This document shows, piece by piece, positions 21,230-29,333 of a stretch of 64,000 nucleotides of DNA (position 1 is the stretch's first letter; every line of letters starts with the position of its first letter). The notes under the pieces were generated by a model. It saw only the letters and a program-made list of their open reading frames with translations. It was not told where the DNA came from and did not search any database. The translations under genes and the position numbers were made by a program. Source of the DNA: Amycolatopsis pithecellobii (GTDB taxonomy: Bacteria; Actinomycetota; Actinomycetes; Mycobacteriales; Pseudonocardiaceae); the NCBI RefSeq assembly GCF_009707865.1, contig NZ_WMBA01000030.1, forward strand, positions 22,529 to 86,528, read 5' to 3'.

Positions 21230-22177
21230 TCAGCCCCGCGCGATGGCGCGAGTGACGAGCTCGGCGAAGACCTCGCCGAGATTGGTGCCGGCGGACTCCA
21301 TGGCCATCGGTACCGTCGAAGTTTCCGTCAGCCCCGGCGACGAGTTCACTTCGAGGAACTGCACTGTGCCATCGGGCGCGACGATCGCGTCGGTCCGCGA
21401 AATGTCACGCATGCCGAGCAGCCGGTGCGCCGCGACGGCCAGCTCCCCCACCGCCTTGGCCACATCTTCGGACAGCCGCGCCGGCGAGAAGAAGTCGGTC
21501 AGTCCGGCGGTGTAGCGGGCCGTGTAGTTGTAGACCCCGCTCTCCGGCACGATCTCGACGGGCGGCAGCGCCTGCGGGCCGCCGTCGCGTTCGATCACGG
21601 CGATCGCGATCTCCGTGCCGTCGATGAGCCGCTCGGCCAGGACCGTGTCCCCGTAGGCGAAGCACCCGACCATCGCGGCGGGCAGTTCCGCGGCATCGCG
21701 CACGACCTGCGTGCCGAGCGCGGAGCCACCCTGGTCCGGCTTGAGGATCAGCGGCAGCCCGAGCTGGTCGACGATCGCGTCCAGCACCTCCTGCGCGCCC
21801 AGTTCACGGAACGTGCTGTTCGGTAGCGCGACCCAGTCGGGCGTGGCGAATCCGGCGTCGGCGACCAGCGCCTTCGCGGTCGGCTTGTCCCACGCGCGCC
21901 GGCATCCCTGCGAACTCGTTCCCACGTAAGGAATCTTGAGCATTTCGAGAATGGTCTGGACCGAACCGTTCTCGCCCTCGCCGCCGTGCAACGCGATCAC
22001 CGCCGCGTCCGGACGATCGGTGCGCAGCCGGGTGAGCAGCCCCGCGTCCGTGTCCCATTCCTCGACGGTCAGCCCCTGCGACCGCAGGGCGGCGGACAGC
22101 CGCCTCCCGGAACGCAACGAGACATCTCGCTCATGCGAAAGCCCGCCTGCGAGAACTGCGACGGTGGGCAGAACCAC
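21230..22177 (-). CDS. D-alanine--D-alanine ligase-like ATP-grasp protein
   Basis: The 315-residue protein is an ATP-grasp ligase of the Ddl family, which makes the D-Ala-D-Ala end of peptidoglycan precursors. N-terminal AGGLSHERDVSLRSG, ALHGGEGENGSVQ, the IVPESGVYNYTARY loop and the metal-binding FLEVNSSPGLTETS match. The glycine-rich loop reads KPDQGGSALGT instead of the usual K-P-x-x-x-G-S-S-x-G, so substrate choice may differ. The GTG start follows AAAGGGG. It probably forms a unit with the aminotransferase gene 33 bp upstream. Confidence 0.8.
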   Translation of the reverse strand: MVLPTVAVLAGGLSHERDVSLRSGRRLSAALRSQGLTVEEWDTDAGLLTRLRTDRPDAAVIALHGGEGENGSVQTILEMLKIPYVGTSSQGCRRAWDKPTAKALVADAGFATPDWVALPNSTFRELGAQEVLDAIVDQLGLPLILKPDQGGSALGTQVVRDAAELPAAMVGCFAYGDTVLAERLIDGTEIAIAVIERDGGPQALPPVEIVPESGVYNYTARYTAGLTDFFSPARLSEDVAKAVGELAVAAHRLLGMRDISRTDAIVAPDGTVQFLEVNSSPGLTETSTVPMAMESAGTNLGEVFAELVTRAIARG

Positions 22178-22210
22178 GCCGATACCCCTTTGAATGTCTG
22201 AAATGGACTC

Positions 22211-23524
22211 TCAGGCCGTGTCCGGAGACGGGTTCTCCGGCCCGGAGATCGGCTTCATGCTGACGTTACCGAAGGTCCGCACCAGGTCCATTTCGGACTC
22301 GAGAACCCCGGCGAGCCTGCGCACGCCCTCGCGGATCCGTTCGGGCGTCGGGTAGCAGTAGGACAACCGCATCTGCCTGCTGCCGAAACCGTCGGCGTAG
22401 AAACCTGTTCCCGAGGCGTACGCGACCCGGGCGGTCACCGCGCGCGGCAGCATCGCCTTGGTGTCCACGCCTTCCGGCACGGTCACCCACACGTAGAACC
22501 CCCCGTCCGGGGTGGTCCAGCTGCAGCCCGTGGGCATGTGTTGTTCGAGCGCGCCGAGGATCGCATCACGGCGCTCCCGGTAGTTTTCGCGGAAGGTCTT
22601 GATCTGGCCCTTCCAGTCGTGCGTGGTCAGATACCGCGACACGATCATCTGGTTCAGCGTGGGCGGGCACAGCGTCGCGGACTCGGCCGCCAGCACCAGC
22701 TTCTCGCGTACCGCGTGTGGCGCCAGAACCCAGCCGACCCGCAGGCCCGAGGCGAACGTCTTCGAGAACGACCCGAGGTAGATGACGTTGTCCGGGTCGA
22801 GGGAACGCAGCGCCGGGTAGGTCTGCCCGTCGAAGCCGAGTAGACCGTACGGGTTGTCCTCGATCACCAGCACGCCGTGCGCGCGGCAGATCTCGACGAT
22901 CTCGGCGCGGCGTTCGACGGCCAGTGTGACTCCGGCCGGATTGTGGAAATTCGGGATTGTATAAAGGAACTTGACCCGCTTGCCGGCTTTCGCGGCCTGG
23001 GCGAGTGCTTCGCGCAGCGCCTCCGGCACCAGGCCGTCGTCGTCCATCGCGACGTGCACGACCTGCGCCTGATACGCGGCGAACGACCCGAGCGCGCCGA
23101 CGTACGACGGCCCCTCGGCGAGCACGATGTCGCCGGGGTCGCAGAACAGCCGGGTGACCATGTCGAGACCCATCTGGGAGCCGACGGTCACCACGACGTC
23201 GTCAGGATGGGCCGAGATGCCTTCGAGAGCCATGATCTCGCAGATCTGCTCTCGCAGTACCGGGATGCCGTGCGCGGACCCGTACTGGAGCGCTACGAGC
23301 CCCTCGTCGGCGATCAGCTCACCGATCTGAGTGGAGAGGCTCTCCAACGGCAGTGCGGCCAGGTTCGGCATGCCGCCCGCCAGCGAGACGACCTCGGGCC
23401 TGCTCGCCACCGCGAACAACGCCCGGATCTCCGACGCCGTCATCCCGGCGGTGCGCGCGGCGTACCGGTCGAGGTGCGGGTCGAGGTTGTGGCGGCCGGA
23501 TCTGTCGGGCGTGGAGGCAGTCAT
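22211..23524 (-). CDS. PLP-dependent aminotransferase (class I, LysN/MocR-like)
   Basis: The 437-residue fold-type I aminotransferase has its PLP lysine in YLGSFSKTFASGLRVGW. Other motifs are LAGGMPNLAALPLES, LQYGSAHGIPVLREQI, YTIPNFHNPAGVTL and EDNPYGLLGF. The family includes 2-aminoadipate and broad amino-acid aminotransferases; the substrate is not determined. No GntR domain is attached. The chosen start is ATG 23524; a GTG at 23608, 28 codons earlier, is a real alternative (GAGGATAG upstream). Divergent from the GNAT gene. Confidence 0.85.
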   Translation of the reverse strand: MTASTPDRSGRHNLDPHLDRYAARTAGMTASEIRALFAVASRPEVVSLAGGMPNLAALPLESLSTQIGELIADEGLVALQYGSAHGIPVLREQICEIMALEGISAHPDDVVVTVGSQMGLDMVTRLFCDPGDIVLAEGPSYVGALGSFAAYQAQVVHVAMDDDGLVPEALREALAQAAKAGKRVKFLYTIPNFHNPAGVTLAVERRAEIVEICRAHGVLVIEDNPYGLLGFDGQTYPALRSLDPDNVIYLGSFSKTFASGLRVGWVLAPHAVREKLVLAAESATLCPPTLNQMIVSRYLTTHDWKGQIKTFRENYRERRDAILGALEQHMPTGCSWTTPDGGFYVWVTVPEGVDTKAMLPRAVTARVAYASGTGFYADGFGSRQMRLSYCYPTPERIREGVRRLAGVLESEMDLVRTFGNVSMKPISGPENPSPDTA

Positions 23525-23692
23525 CAGCACTTCGCAGGTGTCGGCGGTCAGTCCGTCGAGTGTAACCACCCGTCCTTGTGACCTTCGCGGACTTTCGACC
23601 TGCGTCACATACGCCTATCCTCGGAAGCGGCCGAAACGCTGACGCGGTGCGCTGTGCCCGTCAGCCGGTCACGAAACATTCTGGGAGGTCGG

Positions 23693-24340
23693 GTGTCGCG
23701 TCGCGTCGTAGGCGTCACGCTGGACAACCTGGAGCAGCTGCCCAAACACTGCCGCCGGTGCGTGTACTGGGAGCTCGCGCCGCATCTGCGCGCGCAGGCC
23801 GAGGAGTACGGCTCGACGGAGGTCGAGAAGGAAGCCTGGGTGTCCAGCGTGCTGCTGGAATGGGGATCCTGTGGCCGGCTCATTTTCAGTGACAACCTGC
23901 CGGTCGGGTTCGTGCTGTACGCCCCGCCGAACGCGGTCCCGCGAGCCAGCGCCTTCCCGACGTCGCCGCCCAGCGCGGACGCCGTGCTGCTGACCGGCTT
24001 CCACGTGCTGCCGGAGTTCCGTGGCGGTGGGCTGGGCCGGACGCTCGTCCAGGCGGTCGCGAAGGACCTCACCCGCCGCGGCGTGCGGGCCATCGAGGCG
24101 TTCGGTGACGCGGACCCGGACGAGCCCGCGAACGAGGCGGTGGGACACACCTGCGTGGTCCCGGCCGACTTCCTCAGCGCGGTCGGGTTCAAGACCGTGC
24201 GCCCACATCCCAAATGGCCGCGGCTGCGCCTGGAACTTCGCTCGGCGATCTCCTGGAAGGAAGACGTCGAGGCGGCGCTGGAGCGTTTGCTGGGCCAGGT
24301 GAGCATCCAGACGGCGGAACCAAGCACCCTTCGCGCGTAG
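23693..24340 (+). CDS. GNAT-family N-acetyltransferase
   Basis: The 215-residue protein has a GNAT fold with acetyl-CoA-binding motif FRGGGLGRTLVQAVAKDL near residue 120. Its N-terminus contains a Cys pair in HCRRCVYWE. The C-terminus ends with a helix (KEDVEAALERLLGQV). The GTG at 23693 has GGGAGG just upstream; an in-frame GTG at 23654 lacks a ribosome site. The acceptor substrate is unknown. The stop codon abuts a cluster of DnaA boxes. Confidence 0.8.
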   Translation: MSRRVVGVTLDNLEQLPKHCRRCVYWELAPHLRAQAEEYGSTEVEKEAWVSSVLLEWGSCGRLIFSDNLPVGFVLYAPPNAVPRASAFPTSPPSADAVLLTGFHVLPEFRGGGLGRTLVQAVAKDLTRRGVRAIEAFGDADPDEPANEAVGHTCVVPADFLSAVGFKTVRPHPKWPRLRLELRSAISWKEDVEAALERLLGQVSIQTAEPSTLRA

Positions 24341-24381
24341 TTGTCCACAGGTCTGTGGACAGAGTTATCCACTTGTCCACA
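24341..24381. other. DnaA-box cluster outside oriC
   Basis: Four boxes lie within 41 bp: TTGTCCACA (24341-24349), TGTGGACAG (24354-24362, opposite orientation, four bases later), TTATCCACT (24365-24373) and TTGTCCACA (24373-24381). Density equals that of oriC, about 11 kb away. The first two form a near-perfect inverted repeat directly after the GNAT stop. The remaining 83 bp to the next gene show nothing else clear. Confidence 0.75.
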
Positions 24382-24464
24382 GTTGTGGGTAGGCACTGCT
24401 CTGTTTGAGCGTTTTCGGGCCATTCTGGGACGGACGCGAGCCGCTTGAACAATGATCAACCCCT

Positions 24465-25115
24465 GTGGCGGAGCCGAGATGGATAACGAAAAACGGCAAG
24501 CGCATCCTGATCAACCAGAAGAAGGGGGGCGTGGCGATCGCTGCGGTTGCGGTCGCCGGGGGCGTGGCCTTCGCCGGAGCGGGCGCGGGAGTCGGCGGCG
24601 GTGGGACGGCGGCTGATGGCGCGGCTCAGAGCCTGCGCGTCAAGACGAACAGCAGCAAGGGCGAAGCGCGTCAGGGGCGCAGCCAGCAGGCGTGGGCAAG
24701 GATGGGGTGGAAGCAGCTCGAGCGCAAGGCAGAGCGAGCGCTGAAATGCGCCGCCGCTTCTTATGGAGAGGTGCAGGAATTCTTCTTCCGGACGCCCTGC
24801 AGATCGCTGGATCGAATGCTCTTCGCGCTGGCGGACGAGAAAGGCAACACCTTCACCATCTCGGTCTCCTGGGTGCGGATGGATAGCGCCCGCGACGCCG
24901 AACGGCTGAAGCAGCTCGTGGATACCGACGGCACTGGCAACGTCTCGCCGCTCGGTGCGGCCGCTGTGCAGGCGGGGTTCACCGGCAAGTACTACGGCTC
25001 CGACCGGCGCGGTGCACTGGCCGTGATCGCCGAGGCCGCGCCCGGGAGGGGCAAGCCAGGCGGCGACGAGATGGACGCCGCGGCTGAGATTGCTGTGCTG
25101 TTGCCGCCGCCCTGA
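24465..25115 (+). CDS. Membrane-anchored protein of unknown function
   Basis: I do not recognise this 216-residue protein. It begins with a basic WITKNGKRILINQKKGG segment, then one membrane helix (about 22-45) that is very rich in Gly and Ala. A basic linker (SSKGEARQGRSQQAW) leads to a folded domain (about 75-216) containing ALKCAAASYGEVQEFFFRTP and CRSLDRMLFALADEKGNTF. The topology suggests a short cytosolic tail and an outside C-terminal domain. The GTG start has no clear ribosome site. The stop lies 1 bp from the convergent CwlM-like gene. Confidence 0.7.
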   Translation: MAEPRWITKNGKRILINQKKGGVAIAAVAVAGGVAFAGAGAGVGGGGTAADGAAQSLRVKTNSSKGEARQGRSQQAWARMGWKQLERKAERALKCAAASYGEVQEFFFRTPCRSLDRMLFALADEKGNTFTISVSWVRMDSARDAERLKQLVDTDGTGNVSPLGAAAVQAGFTGKYYGSDRRGALAVIAEAAPGRGKPGGDEMDAAAEIAVLLPPP

Positions 25116-25116
25116 A

Positions 25117-26265
25117 CTACCTTTCCGCTTTCGCGAGTTCGTGGGCCAGGACGTCGGCGAACGTGAAGGTGCCGGTCGGCTGGTCGCCCTCACCGAGCAG
25201 GTACAGGCGTTTGACGGCCACCAGGATGCCCTCGGCGACGACGTCACGGAACGCCGAGTCCGACATCCGGGCCCGGTCGTTCGGGTTGCTCAGGTAGCCG
25301 ATCTCGATGCGCACTGCCGGGCATCTGGTCAGCCGCAGGATCTCCCAGGTCTTCGCATGCGTCCGGCAGTCCAGCAGGCCCGTCCGCGCGGCCAGTTCAC
25401 GCTGGATGAAACCGGCGAGCAGCTCTCCCACGGTGGACGTCGTGCCATATCCGTTGCCGAAATGGAACGTCGCGACGCCCTGCGCCTGAGGCGACTGGTT
25501 CGCGTCACAGTGCAGCGACAGGAACAGGTCCGCGCCCGCCTCGTTGGCGAACGCCGCCCGGTCGGCCTCCGTCGGTCCGGTGTCCCGGCCGCGCGAAATC
25601 AGCGCCTCCATGCCCGTCGCCTTCATCCGGCCTTCCAGCCGGCGCGCCAGGTCCCAGGCCACATCCGCTTCGCGGACGCCCTCGATGTCGACGCCGGTGT
25701 CGCCGCCGCCATGTCCCGGGTCGATCACGATGCGCTTGCCCCGCAGCCGCGGCCCGGCCTGGCGAACCTGCTCCTGCTCCCGCAGGAACACCGGCCGCCC
25801 ACCGCGGGCTCGTGGGGACAGCTGCCGCAGCGCACGCACCGTCGCCGGGCCACAGATGCCGTCGATGGTCAGGCCGTAGTCACGCTGGAAGTTGCGCAGT
25901 GCCTTCTCGGTACGGCTACCGAACAGCCCGTCGGGGCGGCCCGCGTCATATCCCAGTTCAGTGAGCCGGTCCTGCAGTGCGAATACGTCGTCACCGTGCA
26001 CCGGCGCGGAAATCAGGAACGCGAGCGGGCGGCTGCCCAGGTGGTAGGTCGCGCCGCGCAGCACCTGGTACGTGGCAGGCCCGACGACGCCATCGGTGAT
26101 CAGCCCACGACGCTGCTGGAAGCCCCGAACGGCGCGCTCGACCTCCTGGTCGAAGAACGCGTGACCGTCTGCCTCGCCTGACGTCTTGAGCATGCCCAAC
26201 GACACCAGCATCGACCGGATCTCAGCGACGTCTTCCCCGGCGTCACCGCGGCGGAGTACCCGCAT
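25117..26265 (-). CDS. cwlM: CwlM-like N-acetylmuramoyl-L-alanine amidase family protein
   Basis: The 382-residue protein has two peptidoglycan-binding domains (about 1-75 and 90-150: VRGFQQRRGLITDGVVGPAT, FQRDYGLTIDGICGPATV) and an Amidase_3 domain (about 175-350). The zinc and catalytic positions are kept: DPGHGG, EADVAWDLA, SLHCDAN and EIGYLSNP. There is no signal peptide. It matches M. tuberculosis CwlM (Rv3915), a cytoplasmic, PknB-phosphorylated regulator of MurA rather than a secreted hydrolase. The tail PTGTFTFADVL holds three threonines spaced by two, as in the reported CwlM phosphosites. ATG 26265 follows GAGGAG. Confidence 0.88.
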   Translation of the reverse strand: MRVLRRGDAGEDVAEIRSMLVSLGMLKTSGEADGHAFFDQEVERAVRGFQQRRGLITDGVVGPATYQVLRGATYHLGSRPLAFLISAPVHGDDVFALQDRLTELGYDAGRPDGLFGSRTEKALRNFQRDYGLTIDGICGPATVRALRQLSPRARGGRPVFLREQEQVRQAGPRLRGKRIVIDPGHGGGDTGVDIEGVREADVAWDLARRLEGRMKATGMEALISRGRDTGPTEADRAAFANEAGADLFLSLHCDANQSPQAQGVATFHFGNGYGTTSTVGELLAGFIQRELAARTGLLDCRTHAKTWEILRLTRCPAVRIEIGYLSNPNDRARMSDSAFRDVVAEGILVAVKRLYLLGEGDQPTGTFTFADVLAHELAKAER

Positions 26266-26420
26266 GCACTCCTCGCTCTTCCTTGGGCACCGGCAAGGAA
26301 AACCGGTGCGGCGCAATCAGTTTCGGGCGGCTGGCCCAGCTTCCTATTCTGCCCTGCCGACTCTGCGTGACCACGCAGGGCCGGTGGGTGCGTCGCCCGT
26401 TCGTGGTGAGAGCAGCAAGA

Positions 26421-26460
26421 AACCCGGGGGCCGTCTTATAAAGACGCAAGCCCCCGGGTT
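26421..26460 (-). terminator. Intrinsic terminator after trxA
   Basis: On the minus strand AACCCGGGGGC pairs with GCCCCCGGGTT across a 16-18-base loop that holds a second small stem (GTCTT/AAGAC), followed by TCTTG. It lies 17 bp past the trxA stop and ends the sigM-trxBA unit. Confidence 0.85.
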
Positions 26461-26476
26461 CGGGTTGCCTTGCGGG

Positions 26477-26803
26477 TCAGGCCAGAACGTCGGACAGGTC
26501 CGACAGCAGCGCGGCCTTCGGCTTGGCGCCGACGATCTGCTTCACCGGCTTGCCGCCCTGGAACAGGATCAGCGTCGGGATCGACATGACCTGGTAGTCA
26601 CGAGCGGTGCCCGGGTTCTCGTCGACGTCGAGCTTGGCGACCTTGATCTTCGCCTTGTGCTCGCTCGCGATCTCCTCGAGCACCGGCGCGACCATCTTGC
26701 ACGGGCCACACCAGGTCGCCCAGAAGTCGACGAGCACCGGTGTCTCGCTCGTCAGGACGTCGTCGGCGAACGTCTGGTCGGTCACCTTCACGGTGTCGGA
26801 CAT
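26477..26803 (-). CDS. trxA: Thioredoxin
   Basis: The 108-residue thioredoxin reduces protein disulfides in the cytosol. Active site [11 protein letters not shown] (Cys32/Cys35 region), cis-proline SIPTLILF and C-terminal helix are standard. It follows trxB by 36 bp; together they form the NADPH-thioredoxin system, and this gene corresponds to trxC of M. tuberculosis (Rv3914) by position. Confidence 0.97.
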   Translation of the reverse strand: MSDTVKVTDQTFADDVLTSETPVLVDFWATWCGPCKMVAPVLEEIASEHKAKIKVAKLDVDENPGTARDYQVMSIPTLILFQGGKPVKQIVGAKPKAALLSDLSDVLA

Positions 26804-26839
26804 GTTTTCTCCTTACCAGTGGGATTGAACGTCAGTGGG

Positions 26840-27832
26840 TCAGTTGGCCGCACCGTAACCGCCGCCGACCAGTTCCGGCGTGGTTTCGGCGGCTTCGGTG
26901 CCGGCATGCTCGGCCAGCCAGCGCTCGGCGTCGATCGCCGCGCTGCAGCCTGAGCCGGCGGCGGTGATCGCCTGGCGGTAGGTGCGGTCGACCAGGTCAC
27001 CGGCCGCGAACACCCCGTCGAGGTTGGTGTACGAGGACCGGCCCTTCGTGACCACGTAGCCATCCTCGTCGAGGTCGACCTGGCCCTTGACCAGCGCGCT
27101 GCGCGGGTCGTGGCCGATGGCGACGAAGTAGCCGGTGACGTCGAGCGTCGACTCTTCCCCGGTGACGGTGTCCCGCAGCGCGACACCGTGCACCTTGCCG
27201 TCGCCCTCCACCCCGGTGACCTGCTTGTTGAGCGCCCAGCGGATCTTCTCGTTCGCGCGGGCACGCTCCAGCATGATCCTCGACGCGCGGAACTCTTCGC
27301 GCCGGTGGACGACCGTCACGGACCTGGCGAACTTGGTGAGGAAGGTGGCCTCCTCCATCGCCGAGTCACCACCACCGATAACCGCGATGTCCTGATCGCG
27401 GAAGAAGAACCCGTCACAGGTGGCACACGCGGACACGCCGCGGCCGAGCAGCTCCTGCTCACCCGGCACGTGCAGGTACCGCGCGGCGGCCCCCATCGCC
27501 AGCACCACCGCCCTGGCGGCATAGCGGACACCGTTGGCGGTCACGTACTTGATCTCGCCGGTCAGCTCGACCTCTTCGACATCCTCGGCGCGCAACTCGG
27601 CACCGAAACGCTCCGCCTGGCTGCGCATCTCCGTCATCAGCTCAGGGCCCTGGATGCCTTCCTTGAAGCCCGGGTAGTTCTCCACCTCGGTGGTCGTCAT
27701 CAACGCACCACCGAACTGGGAACCCTCGAACACCAGTGGCTCAAGCTGGGCGCGCGCCGCATACACGGCGGCCGTGTATCCAGCGGGACCAGAGCCAACG
27801 ATGATCAGGTTCCGAACGCTTTCCGCTGTCAC
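26840..27832 (-). CDS. trxB: Thioredoxin-disulfide reductase
   Basis: The 330-residue FAD/NADPH flavoenzyme reduces thioredoxin. FAD motif [17 protein letters not shown], redox pair [13 protein letters not shown] motif [12 protein letters not shown] and C-terminal [10 protein letters not shown] are all present. The GTG start is 96 bp downstream of the anti-sigma gene. In mycobacteria the sigM locus controls neighbouring redox genes; here shared regulation is an inference from order. Confidence 0.97.
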   Translation of the reverse strand: MTAESVRNLIIVGSGPAGYTAAVYAARAQLEPLVFEGSQFGGALMTTTEVENYPGFKEGIQGPELMTEMRSQAERFGAELRAEDVEEVELTGEIKYVTANGVRYAARAVVLAMGAAARYLHVPGEQELLGRGVSACATCDGFFFRDQDIAVIGGGDSAMEEATFLTKFARSVTVVHRREEFRASRIMLERARANEKIRWALNKQVTGVEGDGKVHGVALRDTVTGEESTLDVTGYFVAIGHDPRSALVKGQVDLDEDGYVVTKGRSSYTNLDGVFAAGDLVDRTYRQAITAAGSGCSAAIDAERWLAEHAGTEAAETTPELVGGGYGAAN

Positions 27833-27927
27833 CCGTGACCTCCGCTCGTCTTCACCTGCGTACCAGGCTCAACACGATCGTAAGGTCAGGTGTTCCCGGC
27901 GGGGATACCGCTCGGGAAAGGTAACAG

Positions 27928-28665
27928 TCACTTGCCGACGACGCGGTCGAGCAGGGGTTTCGGGCCGCAGACCGGGGACAGCGCGACCAAGCGGAACTCG
28001 GCGAGCTTGCCCGTGGTCAGCAGGACGAACACGGCGGGCTGCCCGTCGAGTGTGCCCGAACTCACTCCGATCGGTGACGCCGTGTCCGCGAAACCGGCCG
28101 CCTGCAGGCAGGCATTCAGTCGCTGCGCGTCGCCGAGCGGGCCGTAGTCCTTCGTCCCGGTGCTCAGCCGGCCGACCGCGGCCTGTGGCTGGTCACTGCG
28201 CACGGCCAGCGAGGAACCACCCGCTGCGCTGTTCACCGGCGGCGCGGCGACCGGCTTACCGGTCGTCTGCGTCGAACCGGGCACGGCGATGGCGATGGCC
28301 GCCACCGCGGCAGCGGCGACGGCCACCACCCCGCTGATCCACCCGATCCGCTGGTTGCGTTTGCGCCGGACCGCGGCGAGATCCACGACGGGGGCGAGCC
28401 CCCGTGCCTCCGCGGCGATGGCGGTGTCGATCCGGGCGGCCACCGCAGGCGGCATCGGGGGTGCCGGCGCCGTCGCGAGACTCGCCAGGTCGGCGGTGGT
28501 CGCTTCGAGCGCCTGGATGATCGCGCGTGCCTCGGGATCGGCCTGCACCCGCGGCCACAACCGCGCGGCTTCGCGCTCGTCCAGCACACCTGCCTGCAGG
28601 TCAGCGAGCAGGTCGACAGACCAGGGCGGGCCCGCGGCCTCGATTCCCCTGCCTTCGTCCGTCAT
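27928..28665 (-). CDS. Anti-sigma-M factor (membrane)
   Basis: The 245-residue protein has a cytosolic N-terminal segment (1-100: LADLQAGVLDEREAARLWPR, an anti-sigma-type helix pair). One membrane helix lies at about 107-129 and an extracytoplasmic C-terminal domain with two cysteines (NACLQAAG, SPVCGPK) follows. It sits 52 bp after sigM and is the positional counterpart of Rv3912, the SigM anti-sigma factor. There is no zinc H-x3-C-x2-C motif. The ATG at 28665 follows GGGAGGG. Confidence 0.85.
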   Translation of the reverse strand: MTDEGRGIEAAGPPWSVDLLADLQAGVLDEREAARLWPRVQADPEARAIIQALEATTADLASLATAPAPPMPPAVAARIDTAIAAEARGLAPVVDLAAVRRKRNQRIGWISGVVAVAAAAVAAIAIAVPGSTQTTGKPVAAPPVNSAAGGSSLAVRSDQPQAAVGRLSTGTKDYGPLGDAQRLNACLQAAGFADTASPIGVSSGTLDGQPAVFVLLTTGKLAEFRLVALSPVCGPKPLLDRVVGK

Positions 28666-28717
28666 CGTCCCTCCCGTGCCCGCACCCGCTCGGCCCGGTC
28701 TTTCCCGGCGACGCCAC

Positions 28718-29332
28718 TCATCGGGCCTCCCGTCGGCGTTTGCTTTCGGAAGTTGGGACGTTCGCAATCGCATCGGGGTTCCGCAGATGACCGAGAACCT
28801 TCGCGAGTTTGGCCCGGCCGCGGGCACATCGGCTTTTCACCGTGCCCTCGGCGATTCCGAGCAGCTTCGCGGTCTCACTCACCGAGTAACCCTCGATGTC
28901 CACCAGGACGATCGGTGCCCGCTGCTCCTCCGGCAACTGGTCGAGCGCGGACTGGATGACCAGCCGTGTCTCCCGGTCGGCCATCGAGTCGCGCGGGGTC
29001 GCCGGTTCGCCCTGGCCGGTCTCCGGCAGCGGCACCGTCGGCCGGGCCTGCCTGCGGCGGACCCGGTCGAGGCATGCGTTGACCACGATCCGGTGCAGCC
29101 AGGTGGTCACCTGCGATTCGGCGCGGAAGTTCCCGGCGGCCCGGAACGCGGAGATGAAGGCGTCCTGCAGTGCGTCTGCCGCCTCTTCGGGGTCACGCAA
29201 CGTGCGCAGCGCGACAGCCCACATCCGGTCCCGATGCCGCCGCACCAGCTCACTGAACGCGGAGGCATCTCCGGCCGCATGGGCCGCGATGAGGTCGGCG
29301 TCCGTCGGTACGGCAGCGGTCACCCGCGACAC
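28718..29332 (-). CDS. sigM: ECF RNA polymerase sigma factor SigM
   Basis: The 204-residue ECF sigma factor has region 2 (AFSELVRRHRDRMWAVALRT, DPEEAADALQDAFISAFRAA) and region 4 (LDQLPEEQRAPIVLVD, YSVSETAKLLGIAEGTVKSR). It directs genes under envelope or redox stress in related bacteria. The GTG start at 29332 directly follows the pseudokinase stop without its own clear ribosome site, indicating translational coupling. The anti-sigma gene is directly downstream. Confidence 0.92.
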   Translation of the reverse strand: MSRVTAAVPTDADLIAAHAAGDASAFSELVRRHRDRMWAVALRTLRDPEEAADALQDAFISAFRAAGNFRAESQVTTWLHRIVVNACLDRVRRRQARPTVPLPETGQGEPATPRDSMADRETRLVIQSALDQLPEEQRAPIVLVDIEGYSVSETAKLLGIAEGTVKSRCARGRAKLAKVLGHLRNPDAIANVPTSESKRRREAR

Positions 29333-29333
29333 A

